64,000 bases of DNA from Salinicoccus albus DSM 19776 (GCF_000385175.1 NZ_ARQJ01000028.1:62001-126000), one strand, 5' to 3'. Shown: positions 1-9,074, counted from the first letter of the stretch. Notes: a model not told the origin generated them from the letters alone. A program made the numbers and translations.

Positions 1-2
1 TT

Positions 3-1043
3 GCCAAAGTGCTTGTCGGAAGAATTCCCGGCTCACTTGCGCATACGAATGTTGTCGGTAACATGCTGTTCGGTTCTATCGCAGGTTCCAGTGTGGCCTC
101 TGCTGCAGCCATGGGACGCATCATGGGGCCGATGCAGGAGAACAGCGGATATGACAGAAAATACGCTGCAGCCACAAACATTGCGTCTGCACCGGCCGGT
201 CTGCTCATTCCGCCGACTTCCATACTGATCGTATACTCTCTCGTCAGTGGCGGCACTTCAATCGCCGCGCTGTTTATGGCCGGGTACATCCCGGGCATCC
301 TGTGGGGGGTGACGACGATGGTTGTGGCATTTGTCTTTGCCAAAAAGTATAAGTATTCGGTGTCGGAAAAAATCTCCTGGAAAGACAAGGTTTATCTCAC
401 GCTGGATGCCCTGCCGAGTCTGATGCTGATCGTCATCGTCATCGGCGGTATCGTTGCAGGAATCTTCACTGCCACTGAAGGTGCTGCAATCGCCGTCATC
501 TATTCGACGGTGCTTGCAGCGATCTATAAAAATCTTAAGCTGAAAGAAATACCGGCGATCATGAAAGAAACAATTGAAATTACAGGCATGATATTGCTGC
601 TGATTACGGCTTCAGGACTGTTCTCGCTCGTCATGTCCTACACAGGTCTGCCGAGTGCCATCAGTGAAGGGCTCCTGTCCCTGACGGATAACCCGGTCGT
701 CATCCTGCTGCTGATGAATGTCATATTGCTCGCCATCGGCACATTCATGGATATTACACCTGCCGTATTGATATTTACGCCGATATTTTTACCGATCGCA
801 ACATCGATGGGTATTGATCCGATTCATTTCGGCATTATCATCACGTTCAACCTGTGTATCGGCAATATGACACCGCCGGTCGGTTCCGCTTTATTCGTCG
901 GTGCCAGTGTGGCGGATATCAGAATTGAAAAAGTGATTCCGATACTTGTACCATTCTTTATCGCTTTGTTCATAATGTTGATTATTGTCACGTTTATCCC
1001 GGAACTGAGCTTGTTCCTCCCGAATCTGCTCGGCCTCGGCTAA
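3..1043 (+). CDS. TRAP transporter large permease (DctM type), 5' truncated
   Basis: C-terminal 346 residues of a TRAP large (12-TM) permease; the reading frame is open from base 3, so the first ~80 residues lie outside the window. Many hydrophobic segments are visible. Family-typical stretches include GRIPGSLAHTNVVGNMLFG at the start, IMGPMQ, APAGLLIPPTS (~res 60-70) and NMTPPVGSALFVGA (~res 284-297). It ends 27 bp before uxaC, so it should be the membrane subunit importing a hexuronate, probably glucuronate, with DctP and DctQ partners upstream. The family is clear; the substrate is inferred from the operon. Confidence 0.93.
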   Translation, partial: AKVLVGRIPGSLAHTNVVGNMLFGSIAGSSVASAAAMGRIMGPMQENSGYDRKYAAATNIASAPAGLLIPPTSILIVYSLVSGGTSIAALFMAGYIPGILWGVTTMVVAFVFAKKYKYSVSEKISWKDKVYLTLDALPSLMLIVIVIGGIVAGIFTATEGAAIAVIYSTVLAAIYKNLKLKEIPAIMKETIEITGMILLLITASGLFSLVMSYTGLPSAISEGLLSLTDNPVVILLLMNVILLAIGTFMDITPAVLIFTPIFLPIATSMGIDPIHFGIIITFNLCIGNMTPPVGSALFVGASVADIRIEKVIPILVPFFIALFIMLIIVTFIPELSLFLPNLLGLG

Positions 1044-1070
1044 GTTAAATTTATATAAGGAGAAGATACA

Positions 1071-2462
1071 ATGATTGATCAGGATTTCCTGCTTACAACC
1101 CCAACGGCGAAGTGGTTATATCATGATGTCGCTAAAGAGATGCCGATCATCGATTATCATAACCATCTGGACCCGCAAGAAATATATGAGGATAAAAACT
1201 ATCGTTCCATTACAGATGTCTGGCTCGGCGGTGATCACTATAAGTGGCGTGCGATGAGAGCGGCCGGTATTGAAGAGGACAAGATTACCGGTCAAGCGGA
1301 TGAAAAGGCGAAGTTCGATGCGTTTGCTGAGACGATGCCAATGCTCTTCGGCAACCAGCTGCTGCACTGGACACAGCTTGAGCTTAAGCGATTCTTTGGT
1401 ATTAATGCGTTCCTGTCACCTGATACTGCTGATGAAATTTATGACAGGACAAACGAAATGCTCAGCAGTGACGCCATGAAGCCGAGAAGCATCCTGCAAG
1501 ATCAGAATGTAAAATTCCTGGGGACGACAGATGATCCGGTCGATGATCTGAAATATCACAAACTGCTTGCTGAGGACGACACTTTCAATATTCAAGTCTC
1601 TCCGTCCTTCAGACCTGATAAAGCAATTGGTATTGAACAGCGGGACTATGTGGAATGGCTTGAAAAACTCGAAGCGGCCGTCGGGCGCACAATCGATTCC
1701 TATGATGGTTATCTGGAAGCGATGTATGAAAGAATTTCGTTCTTCAATGACATGGGGTGCCGGGCGTCAGATCACGGCATTAATGAAATGTTCTATCAAA
1801 AAGCCACAAAGGCGGATGTTTCTGAAATATTTGCCAGAGTGCTGGCCGGTGAAACTGTGAGTGAAACGGAAGCAGAGCAGTTTAAAACATATACCCTTGT
1901 CCAATTCGCCAAAAAATACAATGAATATGGCTGGGTGATGCAGCTGCATATCGGCCCGATGAGAAATAATAATTCACGCATGTTTGAGCTGGCCGGGCCG
2001 GACAGCGGTTTCGACTCCATCAATGATAAACTGGTGGCAGAACCCTTGAGCCGATTTCTGGATGAAATTGATTTTTCCGGTGAACTGCCGAAAACAGTGC
2101 TGTACACATTAAACCCGAGAGATAATATCATCATGGCAACGATGGCCGGAAATTTCCAGGGCGGCAGTCCCGGGAAGGTTCAATTCGGCACGGCATGGTG
2201 GTTCAATGATAACTATGACGGCATGCTGGACCAGATGAAGACACTTGCCAATGCTGGTGCGTTCAAAACATTCATCGGTATGCTTACAGATTCGAGAAGC
2301 CTGTTGAGTTTCGCAAGACACGAGTATTTCCGGAGGATCCTCTGCGAACTGCTCGGATGGTGGGCAGAGCAGGGAATGGTGCCGTATGATGAAGCGCTGT
2401 TGAAAGCATACGTCGAGGATATTTGCTACTACAACGCCAAAGATTACTTTGGATTAGAATAA
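1071..2462 (+). CDS. uxaC: Glucuronate isomerase
   Basis: 463 aa, the usual family length. It converts D-glucuronate to D-fructuronate (and galacturonate to tagaturonate) in the cytoplasm, the first step of hexuronate breakdown. The N-terminal amidohydrolase-like metal motif DYHNHLDP is at residues 28-35. LHIGPMRNNN (~res 293-302) and the C-terminal block with GMLTDSRS followed by FARHEYFRR are typical of UxaC. The ATG has a good AAGGAGAAG site. The gene sits between the TRAP permease and uxuA with short gaps, consistent with one transcript. Confidence 0.97.
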   Translation: MIDQDFLLTTPTAKWLYHDVAKEMPIIDYHNHLDPQEIYEDKNYRSITDVWLGGDHYKWRAMRAAGIEEDKITGQADEKAKFDAFAETMPMLFGNQLLHWTQLELKRFFGINAFLSPDTADEIYDRTNEMLSSDAMKPRSILQDQNVKFLGTTDDPVDDLKYHKLLAEDDTFNIQVSPSFRPDKAIGIEQRDYVEWLEKLEAAVGRTIDSYDGYLEAMYERISFFNDMGCRASDHGINEMFYQKATKADVSEIFARVLAGETVSETEAEQFKTYTLVQFAKKYNEYGWVMQLHIGPMRNNNSRMFELAGPDSGFDSINDKLVAEPLSRFLDEIDFSGELPKTVLYTLNPRDNIIMATMAGNFQGGSPGKVQFGTAWWFNDNYDGMLDQMKTLANAGAFKTFIGMLTDSRSLLSFARHEYFRRILCELLGWWAEQGMVPYDEALLKAYVEDICYYNAKDYFGLE

Positions 2463-2483
2463 TAGAAAAAAGGAGAAACGCTT

Positions 2484-3515
2484 ATGGAAATGAGTTTCAG
2501 ATGGTACGGCGCTGACGATCCGGTGACGCTTGAGCACATTCGTCAGATTCCGCAAATGAAAGGGATTGTCTCAGCTATTTACGATATACCGGCCGGGGAT
2601 GTGTGGCCCTATGACCGTATTGTCAGCCTGAGGGATGAGATTGCTGCTCACGGGATGACATTGAATGTCATCGAGTCAGTGCCGGTGCATGAAGATATCA
2701 AACTGGGACGCGGCAACCGCGACGCGCTGATTGAAAACTACCAGGCAACGATTCGTAACCTGTCCAAGGCCGGCATCAAAACGGTGTGTTACAACTTCAT
2801 GCCGGTCTTTGACTGGACCCGGACGGCACTTGATGCCGCCCTGGAAGACGGTTCGAATGCGCTGAAGTATGATGAGGCAGCGGCCAGAGACATCGATCCG
2901 TTAAGCGGCGAATTGACGCTGCCGGGCTGGGATCTGTCCTACCAGACCGATGATCTGAAGGCCATTATGGATGCTTACCGCGAAATCAGTGAAACCCAGC
3001 TGTTCGAACACCTGGTGTATTTCCTGGAACGCATCATCCCTGTAGCGGAAGCGGAGGGTGTCCGCTTGGCCATCCACCCGGATGATCCGCCCTGGGGCAT
3101 TTTCGGGCTGCCGCGCATCATCACTGGTGCTGATGCATTGAGACGGCTGTTTGAAGCGGTGCCGAGTCCAAATAACGGCATTACATTCTGCATGGGGTCC
3201 TATGGGTCCAATCCGGACAACGATCTGTATGAGATCATTGATGCCGCGAAAGACCGCATCCATTTCGTTCACGCAAGAAACGTGAAGTGGACCGGTGACC
3301 GATCGTTCCAGGAAACGTCGCATTCGGTCCATGACGGTTCACTGGATATGGTCGGCCTGTTGGAAAAACTGGCGGCAAACGGGGTAACATCACCAATCCG
3401 GCCGGACCACGGCCGCATGATCTGGGGCGAGACCGGCCGCCCGGGCTACGGTTTATATGACCGGGCCCTCGGGGCAACGTATCTGAATGGCATTCTGGAT
3501 ACATTGAGGCGTTAA
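2484..3515 (+). CDS. uxuA: Mannonate dehydratase
   Basis: 343 aa, a near-normal length for UxuA. It dehydrates D-mannonate to 2-keto-3-deoxygluconate (KDG). It begins MEMSFRWYGADDPVTLEHIRQ, the classic UxuA start, and carries AIHPDDPPWGIFGLPRI (~res 200-216) and VHARNVK followed by FQETSH in the C-terminal half, which hold metal and substrate ligands. It lies 21 bp downstream of uxaC with an AAAGGAGAAA site. The reductase that makes its substrate is not next in line but across the ROK gene at 4827-5678. Confidence 0.97.
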   Translation: MEMSFRWYGADDPVTLEHIRQIPQMKGIVSAIYDIPAGDVWPYDRIVSLRDEIAAHGMTLNVIESVPVHEDIKLGRGNRDALIENYQATIRNLSKAGIKTVCYNFMPVFDWTRTALDAALEDGSNALKYDEAAARDIDPLSGELTLPGWDLSYQTDDLKAIMDAYREISETQLFEHLVYFLERIIPVAEAEGVRLAIHPDDPPWGIFGLPRIITGADALRRLFEAVPSPNNGITFCMGSYGSNPDNDLYEIIDAAKDRIHFVHARNVKWTGDRSFQETSHSVHDGSLDMVGLLEKLAANGVTSPIRPDHGRMIWGETGRPGYGLYDRALGATYLNGILDTLRR

Positions 3516-3520
3516 GTTCT

Positions 3521-3556
3521 AAAAAAACGCCCTGGCTGCTGGTGCAGTCAGGGCGG
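3521..3556 (-). terminator. Rho-independent terminator between uxuA and the ROK gene
   Basis: Inverted repeat CGCCCTG (3528-3534) and CAGGGCG (3549-3555), with an inner CTGC/GCAG pairing and a TGGT loop. Read on the minus strand it is followed by seven T, so it ends the ROK transcript. On the plus strand it may also slow the uxaC-uxuA message. Confidence 0.8.
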
Positions 3557-3561
3557 TACGG

Positions 3562-4731
3562 TTAATGGGTGTAATCATAATCGTTCAGATCCAGATGGTT
3601 AATATCCAAAAACTTTTCAAGGGGGACGATCGCTGCGCCCAGCGCACTGGAACGGCTGCCCAGCGGGGAAATGAGAATCTCGTCATAATCGATAAAAGAG
3701 GAGATCAGCTTCGGTTTCAAATCATCGAGGAGTTCCGGGTAGTTATTAATAATGCTGCTGTTGATGATCAGCTTTTTCGGGTTGAAGACATTAATGATGT
3801 TGTTCATGCCGACTGCCAGATATGAAATGTAGTCATCGAAGATTTGATTTGTTTTTTCATCCGCCTTCAATGTTGAATAGTCCGGATAGTCGAACAGGTC
3901 GATATTCTGTTCCGTCAGCTGCTGTTTCAGCATTTCATCTGAGGCGTACCGTTCAAAACAGCCGCTGTTGCCGCATCTGCACTGAATGCCGTTCTGTTTG
4001 ATGATCATGTGGCCGACTTCGCCGGCATATCCGGAAAAACCTTTGAAGATTTCATTATTGAGCAGTATCCCAAGACCGATGCCGCTTGAAAGGGTCACGC
4101 AGTAAAGGTTCGGCTGATATTCTGTAAATGATTGTTCGGCAAGTACGGCCATGTTGGCGTTGTTATCAGCATAGACCGGCACATTGAATGTCTCCTCGAG
4201 CAGTGTCAGCAGTGGTTTCAGATTGATTTCATCCGGCGGGGAGTACAGCAGTTCCTGTTCCTCGTTCACAATGCCGTGGAAACTGATACCGATACCTGCC
4301 AGCCTGTTCGGCTGATAGACCTGGTCATACTGTTTGATGACCGGCTGCAACAGCCTTGGCAGTATATCAATCAGCTGGTCGGTACGTCGGATATCAAAAT
4401 CGTAGGTGTTGTTATAGACAGTCATGCCCTTAAGGTTGATGATGATGATCCGGATATGGTCGCGGTCAATATCAATCCCGATTGTGTATGTGCTCATCGG
4501 GTTGATCTCCAGGTTGATCGGCCGGCGGCCGGGCTGCTGATAATTTTCAACCGGTTTTTCAATGATCAATGAATGGTTGAGGAGTTCGTTCACCTGAGAG
4601 GAAACCGTCGCTTTATTCAGCCCGGTTCTTTTGGAAATACTGATTCTGGAAATTGATTTGTTGCGGATGATTTCTTCGAGCACGAGACGTCGGTTCATGG
4701 ATTTGATATAGTTCGCATCACCGGTAAGCAT
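3562..4731 (-). CDS. ROK family transcriptional repressor (NagC/XylR type)
   Basis: 389 aa. An N-terminal winged-helix domain (~res 12-65, with SRISISKRTGLNKATVSSQV) is followed by a ROK kinase-like sugar-sensing domain. That domain has GIDIDRDHIRI (~res 84-94), ADNNANMAV and the zinc-binding block HMIIKQNGIQCRCGNSGCFE. It is divergent from the SDR fructuronate reductase and convergent with uxuA, so it probably represses the hexuronate genes until a sugar acid binds. The specific ligand is unknown. A palindrome at 4749-4763 is a candidate operator. Confidence 0.92.
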   Translation of the reverse strand: MLTGDANYIKSMNRRLVLEEIIRNKSISRISISKRTGLNKATVSSQVNELLNHSLIIEKPVENYQQPGRRPINLEINPMSTYTIGIDIDRDHIRIIIINLKGMTVYNNTYDFDIRRTDQLIDILPRLLQPVIKQYDQVYQPNRLAGIGISFHGIVNEEQELLYSPPDEINLKPLLTLLEETFNVPVYADNNANMAVLAEQSFTEYQPNLYCVTLSSGIGLGILLNNEIFKGFSGYAGEVGHMIIKQNGIQCRCGNSGCFERYASDEMLKQQLTEQNIDLFDYPDYSTLKADEKTNQIFDDYISYLAVGMNNIINVFNPKKLIINSSIINNYPELLDDLKPKLISSFIDYDEILISPLGSRSSALGAAIVPLEKFLDINHLDLNDYDYTH

Positions 4732-4748
4732 TATGACACCTCTTTATA

Positions 4749-4763
4749 GTTTAAGTATTAAAC
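4749..4763. promoter_or_regulatory. Palindromic operator candidate (ROK/uxuB divergent region)
   Basis: GTTTAA-GTA-TTAAAC, a perfect 6-3-6 inverted repeat in the 95 bp between the divergent ROK gene and the SDR gene, just upstream of the ROK start. Position and symmetry suggest a site for the ROK protein; this is inference. Confidence 0.45.
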
Positions 4764-4826
4764 AAATTTTAACAAAATATAATATAATCAGCAATTTCAG
4801 TTTAAATTAAATGGGAGGTATCACCT

Positions 4827-5678
4827 ATGAGTGGATATATAAAAACGGATCTTACGGGCCAAGTCGCTGTCGTAACTGGCGGCGGCGGTGTGCTCGGTTC
4901 ATATTTTTGCACAGCGCTCGCTGAGGCGGGGGCGAAAGTTGCAGTGCTTGGCCGTACACTTGCAAATTGTGAAGAAGTTGCGGAAGGCATCAGGCATGAC
5001 GGCGGGGAAGCTGTTGCGTTGAGTTGTGATGTGACAGATAAAAGTTCAGTGGAGGCAGCAAGAACGGAAATCGGCCGGGCATTGGGTACATGCGACATTT
5101 TAGTCAACGGTGCAGGCGGCAACAGTCCAAAAGCCTCTACAGACGACGAGTATCTGGATCTGGAGAGGCTGGAGGATCCGGAGGCGAAAGACTTCTTCGC
5201 TCTCGATACAGATGGCATTGATTTTGTCTTCAAACTCAATTTCCTGGGCACATTGATCCCGTCCCAGATTTTCGGCAGGGATATGGCGCCGAAATCACAT
5301 GCTGCAGTCATCAATGTATCTTCTATGAACGCATTTACTCCGCTGACGAAAATCCCTGCCTACAGCGGAGCAAAGTCAGCAGTCAGCAACTTTACCCAGT
5401 GGCTGAGTGTATACATGTCCAAAACTGGTGTCAGAGTCAATGCTATGGCGCCCGGATTTCTGGCAACAAAGCAGAACAGGGATCTTCTCTTCGATAAAGA
5501 CGGCAACCTGACAGAACGCAGCCATAAAATCATCAGTGCGACCCCGATGGGAAGATTTGGCGAACCCGAAGAACTCCTTGGTACCTTGCTGTATCTGGCG
5601 GACCATGAAGCCTCCGGCTTCGTCAATGGTATCGTTATTCCAGTAGATGGTGGATTTTCAGCTTACTCGGGTGTGTAA
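4827..5678 (+). CDS. uxuB: SDR-type D-mannonate oxidoreductase (fructuronate reductase)
   Basis: 283 aa short-chain dehydrogenase. The Rossmann motif TGGGGVLG is at 17-24, NGAGG at 94-98, the catalytic Ser at 165/166, and YSGAK with Tyr179 and Lys183. It resembles the Bacillus YjmF/UxuB type, which replaces the unrelated long-chain UxuB of enterobacteria and reduces fructuronate to mannonate with NAD(P)H. It supplies the step between UxaC and UxuA. An AATGGGAGG site precedes the ATG. The family is certain and the substrate is well supported by context. Confidence 0.9.
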   Translation: MSGYIKTDLTGQVAVVTGGGGVLGSYFCTALAEAGAKVAVLGRTLANCEEVAEGIRHDGGEAVALSCDVTDKSSVEAARTEIGRALGTCDILVNGAGGNSPKASTDDEYLDLERLEDPEAKDFFALDTDGIDFVFKLNFLGTLIPSQIFGRDMAPKSHAAVINVSSMNAFTPLTKIPAYSGAKSAVSNFTQWLSVYMSKTGVRVNAMAPGFLATKQNRDLLFDKDGNLTERSHKIISATPMGRFGEPEELLGTLLYLADHEASGFVNGIVIPVDGGFSAYSGV

Positions 5679-5693
5679 GCTATAATGGATAAT

Positions 5694-5734
5694 AAAAGGC
5701 ATGAAGATGTTTAATAACATCTTCATGCCTTTTT
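5694..5734. terminator. Bidirectional terminator between uxuB and kdgK
   Basis: Perfect 18-bp inverted repeat (5694-5711 and 5716-5733) around a TAAT loop, with an A-run on one side and a T-run on the other. It serves both convergent genes. Confidence 0.93.
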
Positions 5735-5760
5735 GTATTGGAGTTGCGGGGATGGCCCCT

Positions 5761-6768
5761 CTAGCGCTTCACTTCTCTTGTCGCATCCAGCACGCTTCCC
5801 ATGCCTGAAATGTCTTCTGTCAGGAAATCACCGGTGATTGTGTGTTTATAAAGCATGTTGCCAAGGGCATTGTGCAATACATTTTCGTGAGTCAGCTCAT
5901 TCATCAATCCGTGAATGACACCTGCAGTATAAGCGTCGCCGGTGCCAATCCTGTCGAGGATGTCGATCTCATAGGCATCGGTTTCTGATATGTGTCCGTC
6001 CACTGAGATCATGCCTTTGATAATATTCTTGTTTGTATGGACGGTGGTGCGCTGTGTGAACGCGATATGGGAAATGCCGTATGTTTCATGTATCTGATTT
6101 AAGATCGGTTTGAGTGTTTCTGCATCCGGGTTCCGCTCTAATCCATCCTTTACTTCAAGGCCGTTTTCTATCAATTCGAACGGTTCATAGCCGAATATCA
6201 CATCACAGTATTCAACGAATTTTGTCATTGTTTTTCTTGCTGCTTCAAAGCTCCACAGATTGCCCCTGAAGTTGAGGTCGGCACTGATTGTGAGCCCAAG
6301 TGCTTTAGCGGCATCAAGCGCATCAATGAGCACATCCTGCAGTTCGGGGTTCAGCGCCGGAGTGATTCCGCTGAAATGGAACCAGTCATAGTCTTGGAAG
6401 GCCCGTTTAAAATCATAATCGCTGCGTACGGATTGTTCGAAGCTGGAGTTTCTGCGGTCATAGATGACCGAGGAGGACCGTACATTGAATCCTTTCTCAA
6501 GGAAATAGGTACCCATTCTGCCGTCAGTAAAGTTTATGTGTTTGGTTTTGACGTCATTACTTTTGAGCAGGGATTCCGTCCGTCTGCCAAACCCGTTGTC
6601 CGGCAGTGATGTGATTATGGCGGTATCAACACTGGAAGCGGCCAGGCTCATTGCCACGTTCATTTCGCTGCCGCCGATATTAATATTGAACTGATCTGCA
6701 GTTTTAAAAGTGGATGAAGCTTCTGTACTGAGCCGCATCATGATTTCTCCAAAAGTGATAAAACGCAT
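5761..6768 (-). CDS. kdgK: 2-dehydro-3-deoxygluconokinase (KDG kinase)
   Basis: 335 aa PfkB/ribokinase-family sugar kinase. It phosphorylates KDG to KDPG with ATP. N-terminal FGEIMMRLS is followed by NIGGSEMNVAMSLA (~res 30-43). The C-terminal PfkB signature DRIGTGDAYTAG (~res 272-283) holds the catalytic Asp278. Its start codon overlaps the stop of the upstream aldolase gene by one base, so the two are translationally coupled. It completes the KDG branch fed by UxuA. Confidence 0.95.
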   Translation of the reverse strand: MRFITFGEIMMRLSTEASSTFKTADQFNINIGGSEMNVAMSLAASSVDTAIITSLPDNGFGRRTESLLKSNDVKTKHINFTDGRMGTYFLEKGFNVRSSSVIYDRRNSSFEQSVRSDYDFKRAFQDYDWFHFSGITPALNPELQDVLIDALDAAKALGLTISADLNFRGNLWSFEAARKTMTKFVEYCDVIFGYEPFELIENGLEVKDGLERNPDAETLKPILNQIHETYGISHIAFTQRTTVHTNKNIIKGMISVDGHISETDAYEIDILDRIGTGDAYTAGVIHGLMNELTHENVLHNALGNMLYKHTITGDFLTEDISGMGSVLDATREVKR

Positions 6769-7406
6769 TATATATCTCCTTTCACCGCTTCGTAAGCTGC
6801 TGCAAAGCTTTCAGTATTCTCTTTGATAACTTCAGGATTAGAGCCGTCATAACCTTTGGCGAGTGCACTGCCGATGCCTATCGCAAAAGCACCGTTTTTA
6901 ACCCATTCGCCCATGTTTTCCTTGTTCACGCCGCCGGAAGGCATCAGATTCGCATGCGGCATCGGTCCTTTTATATCCTTGATGAATGAGGGTCCGAGAC
7001 CGCCTCCCGGAAATACCTTGAGCACATCCACGCCGGACTTCATCGCTTCAACGATTTCAGTCGCTGTCGCACATCCCGGCAGGTATGGAATCTGGTTCAG
7101 ATTGCACAGTTCGGAGATATCAGCATCGAAGTGAGGGCTGACCACGTATTCAGCCCCGCGGCGAATCGCCTCATCCGCTGTTTCCCTGGACATGACAGTG
7201 CCGGCGCCGACATTAATGTCGGAAAGCGCTGCGAAATGCTCGATCAATTCACTCGCCTGCGGCGTGGTGTAAGTGATTTCTATATTTTTAATGCCGCCAG
7301 CAATGATTTGTTCGATCATTTTAACAGTATCATCGTAATCTGTGCCGCGAACGACTGCGATTAAATAGTTGTCATGTATTTTGTTCAGTATGTTAAACTT
7401 TCTCAT
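6768..7406 (-). CDS. kdgA: 2-dehydro-3-deoxyphosphogluconate (KDPG) aldolase
   Basis: 212 aa class I aldolase that splits KDPG into pyruvate and glyceraldehyde-3-phosphate. Catalytic residues fit the Eda family: Glu43 in NIEITY and the Schiff-base Lys130 in DVLKVFPGG, with the GAGTV loop at 68-72. First gene of a two-gene unit with kdgK, divergent from kdgR. The second aldolase in the window (24523-25161) is a clearly different paralogue. Confidence 0.95.
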   Translation of the reverse strand: MRKFNILNKIHDNYLIAVVRGTDYDDTVKMIEQIIAGGIKNIEITYTTPQASELIEHFAALSDINVGAGTVMSRETADEAIRRGAEYVVSPHFDADISELCNLNQIPYLPGCATATEIVEAMKSGVDVLKVFPGGGLGPSFIKDIKGPMPHANLMPSGGVNKENMGEWVKNGAFAIGIGSALAKGYDGSNPEVIKENTESFAAAYEAVKGDI

Positions 7407-7470
7407 AAAGTCACTCCCCAGTAGATATTTGATAAATAAAAAAACGTTCCAAGGATTAAAGATCTGTTTT

Positions 7471-7486
7471 ACTAAAACGTTTTAGT
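7471..7486. promoter_or_regulatory. KdgR operator candidate (perfect 16-bp palindrome)
   Basis: ACTAAAACGTTTTAGT, a perfect palindrome with the central CG typical of LacI-family operators, 18 bp upstream of the kdgR start and 65 bp upstream of kdgA. A second half-site-like AAAACGTT lies at 7441-7448. KdgR probably binds here and controls both transcripts. Confidence 0.75.
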
Positions 7487-7503
7487 CATAGGAGTATTAT
7501 ACC

Positions 7504-8487
7504 ATGAAAAAAGTCACAATCAAAGATGTAGCCACCCGCTCGGGGGTGTCCATCAGCACGGTTTCCCAGTACCTGAACGGACGCTATAATTACATGGCTG
7601 AGGAAACAAAGGAACAAGTCAAAGAAGCGGTCCGGGAATTGAACTATCAGCCTAATTTTATGGCAAGGAATCTGAAGAATCGTTCGACGAAAACGATTGG
7701 CATCATCGTTTCGAACATTCTTCATCATTTTGCGGTTTCATTGACGAGGAAAATCGAGGATTACTGCGATATGAACGGCTACAGCCTGATCATCTGTAAT
7801 GCTGACGATGATCCGGACAAGGAGCAGAAGTATATCAACAACTTGATCTCCAAACAGGTTGACGGTCTGATTATTATGCCGACGACAGAAAATGATGAAC
7901 TTTATAAACGGATGGCCAACCAACGATTTCCTTTGGTTTTCATTGACCGTTATATGGCAGATGTGGATGTGCCTGTCTTCAAGCTAAATAATAGCGAAGC
8001 TGTAAAAACGGCATATGACTTTTTGCAGAGCAGAGGGGCCGAACGCTTCTGCTATATCGGTGTGGCGGATCAATTGCAGCTGACGCCCAGAGTTGAACGG
8101 CGCGATCAATTTTTAAAACTGGCTGAAAAGAATAATCACCTCGAACACCAGGTGATCAAGGACACCAATAATCTATTAACAGAACGTATCAGTCAGGAGT
8201 TCGTTGATACGGATAAAACCGGCATCATCCTCGCCAACGACTTTGCCCTGATGGCATTCTTGAATTATGTCAGTGAATCAGGGATAAATATCCGGGGCAG
8301 GCATCACATCGTCGCGATTGATAATCTGCCGCTTGCTGATGTATACCAGCCGAGATTTGCAACGATTACTCAGCCGATCGAGGAAATCGCATCAAATGCC
8401 TATGAGACACTGATGCAGCAAGTTGAAAATCAAACAGAACCCCGTCAGATGATTAGTGAATACGAAGGGGCATTAATTGACAGATAG
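7504..8487 (+). CDS. kdgR: LacI family transcriptional regulator KdgR-like
   Basis: 327 aa. The N-terminal LacI helix-turn-helix TIKDVATRSGVSISTVSQYL (~res 4-23) is followed by a hinge helix and a periplasmic-binding-protein-like effector domain starting near KTIGIIVSNI (~res 61). It is divergent from kdgA-kdgK, so it most likely represses that pair and responds to KDG. A perfect 16-bp palindrome sits just before the start. The SD is poor (AGGAG about 10 bp upstream). Symbol by context with B. subtilis kdgR. Confidence 0.88.
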   Translation: MKKVTIKDVATRSGVSISTVSQYLNGRYNYMAEETKEQVKEAVRELNYQPNFMARNLKNRSTKTIGIIVSNILHHFAVSLTRKIEDYCDMNGYSLIICNADDDPDKEQKYINNLISKQVDGLIIMPTTENDELYKRMANQRFPLVFIDRYMADVDVPVFKLNNSEAVKTAYDFLQSRGAERFCYIGVADQLQLTPRVERRDQFLKLAEKNNHLEHQVIKDTNNLLTERISQEFVDTDKTGIILANDFALMAFLNYVSESGINIRGRHHIVAIDNLPLADVYQPRFATITQPIEEIASNAYETLMQQVENQTEPRQMISEYEGALIDR

Positions 8488-8497
8488 TGGAAAACCA

Positions 8498-8535
8498 CCC
8501 GCCAGTTTAAGAAAATTTTAAACTGGCGGGTTTTG
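8498..8535 (+). terminator. Rho-independent terminator of kdgR
   Basis: Perfect 13-bp stem: CCCGCCAGTTTAA (8498-8510) pairs with 8518-8530, followed by TTTTG. Confidence 0.9.
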
Positions 8536-8571
8536 TATGCAGTGTAAAAGCATTCGTATTTTTATTTTCAA

Positions 8572-8585
8572 AGCAAGCGTTTCCA
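8572..8585. promoter_or_regulatory. Weak cre-like CcpA site
   Basis: AGCAAGCGTTTCCA differs from the cre consensus TGWAANCGNTWNCA at two positions. It lies just upstream of the marR -35 box. Presence is by eye and function is unproven. Confidence 0.3.
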
Positions 8586-8589
8586 AAGA

Positions 8590-8637
8590 TTGACAAAAAG
8601 CGGCTGATGACTATACAATTAGTTAGTCTAACTAATT
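8590..8637 (+). promoter_or_regulatory. marR promoter with overlapping autoregulatory palindrome
   Basis: TTGACA (8590-8595) and TATACA (8612-8617) with a 16-bp spacer. A perfect palindrome of 10-bp arms AATTAGTTAG and CTAACTAATT around one T (8617-8637) overlaps the -10 box and start site. The layout is typical of MarR autorepression. Confidence 0.75.
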
Positions 8638-8651
8638 AATGAGGTGAATAC

Positions 8652-9059
8652 TTGAACATTGAACAGGAATTTTTCGATGCTTATGTCGCGCTGCACCGGC
8701 CTTATATCAACAAGGCGAATAATGTTTTATCCACATATGATCTGTACAGTTCCCAGTGGCTGATTCTTAAGGATATTGCGAAACATGGCACAACGACTTT
8801 AGTGGATGTAAGCAGACGCCGTCAGATTGAAAAACCGACGGCGAACAAGGTGATCAAGCATCTTCTGGAATTGGGTCTCATCGAATCCACGCAGGGGGAG
8901 GACCGGCGGGTGAAGCATCTGGCGATGACGGACGAAGGCTCAAGGCTTTTCAATGAAGTGAGCGGCAAGATGCAAGAAATGCAGCAGGACGTGCTGAGGC
9001 ACTTATCTGAAAAGGAAGTTGAAGCATTGATCAGAATGTTTAAGAAAATGAACGTGTAG
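8652..9059 (+). CDS. MarR family transcriptional regulator
   Basis: 135 aa winged-helix protein of MarR size. DNA-binding region ~res 35-95 with TLVDVSRRRQIEKPTANKVIKHL and the wing QGEDRRVKHLAMTDEG (~res 76-91). Start is TTG with a GAGGTG site. It is followed 15 bp later by an MFS exporter gene, so the pair is probably one operon controlled by the palindrome at 8617-8637. The inducing ligand is unknown. Confidence 0.92.
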   Translation: MNIEQEFFDAYVALHRPYINKANNVLSTYDLYSSQWLILKDIAKHGTTTLVDVSRRRQIEKPTANKVIKHLLELGLIESTQGEDRRVKHLAMTDEGSRLFNEVSGKMQEMQQDVLRHLSEKEVEALIRMFKKMNV

Positions 9060-9074
9060 AAAGGACGGAAATTT

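Noticed and set aside
3235-3504. 89-aa and other minus-strand ORFs inside uxuA
   Set aside because: Shadow frames of a clear, conserved plus-strand gene.
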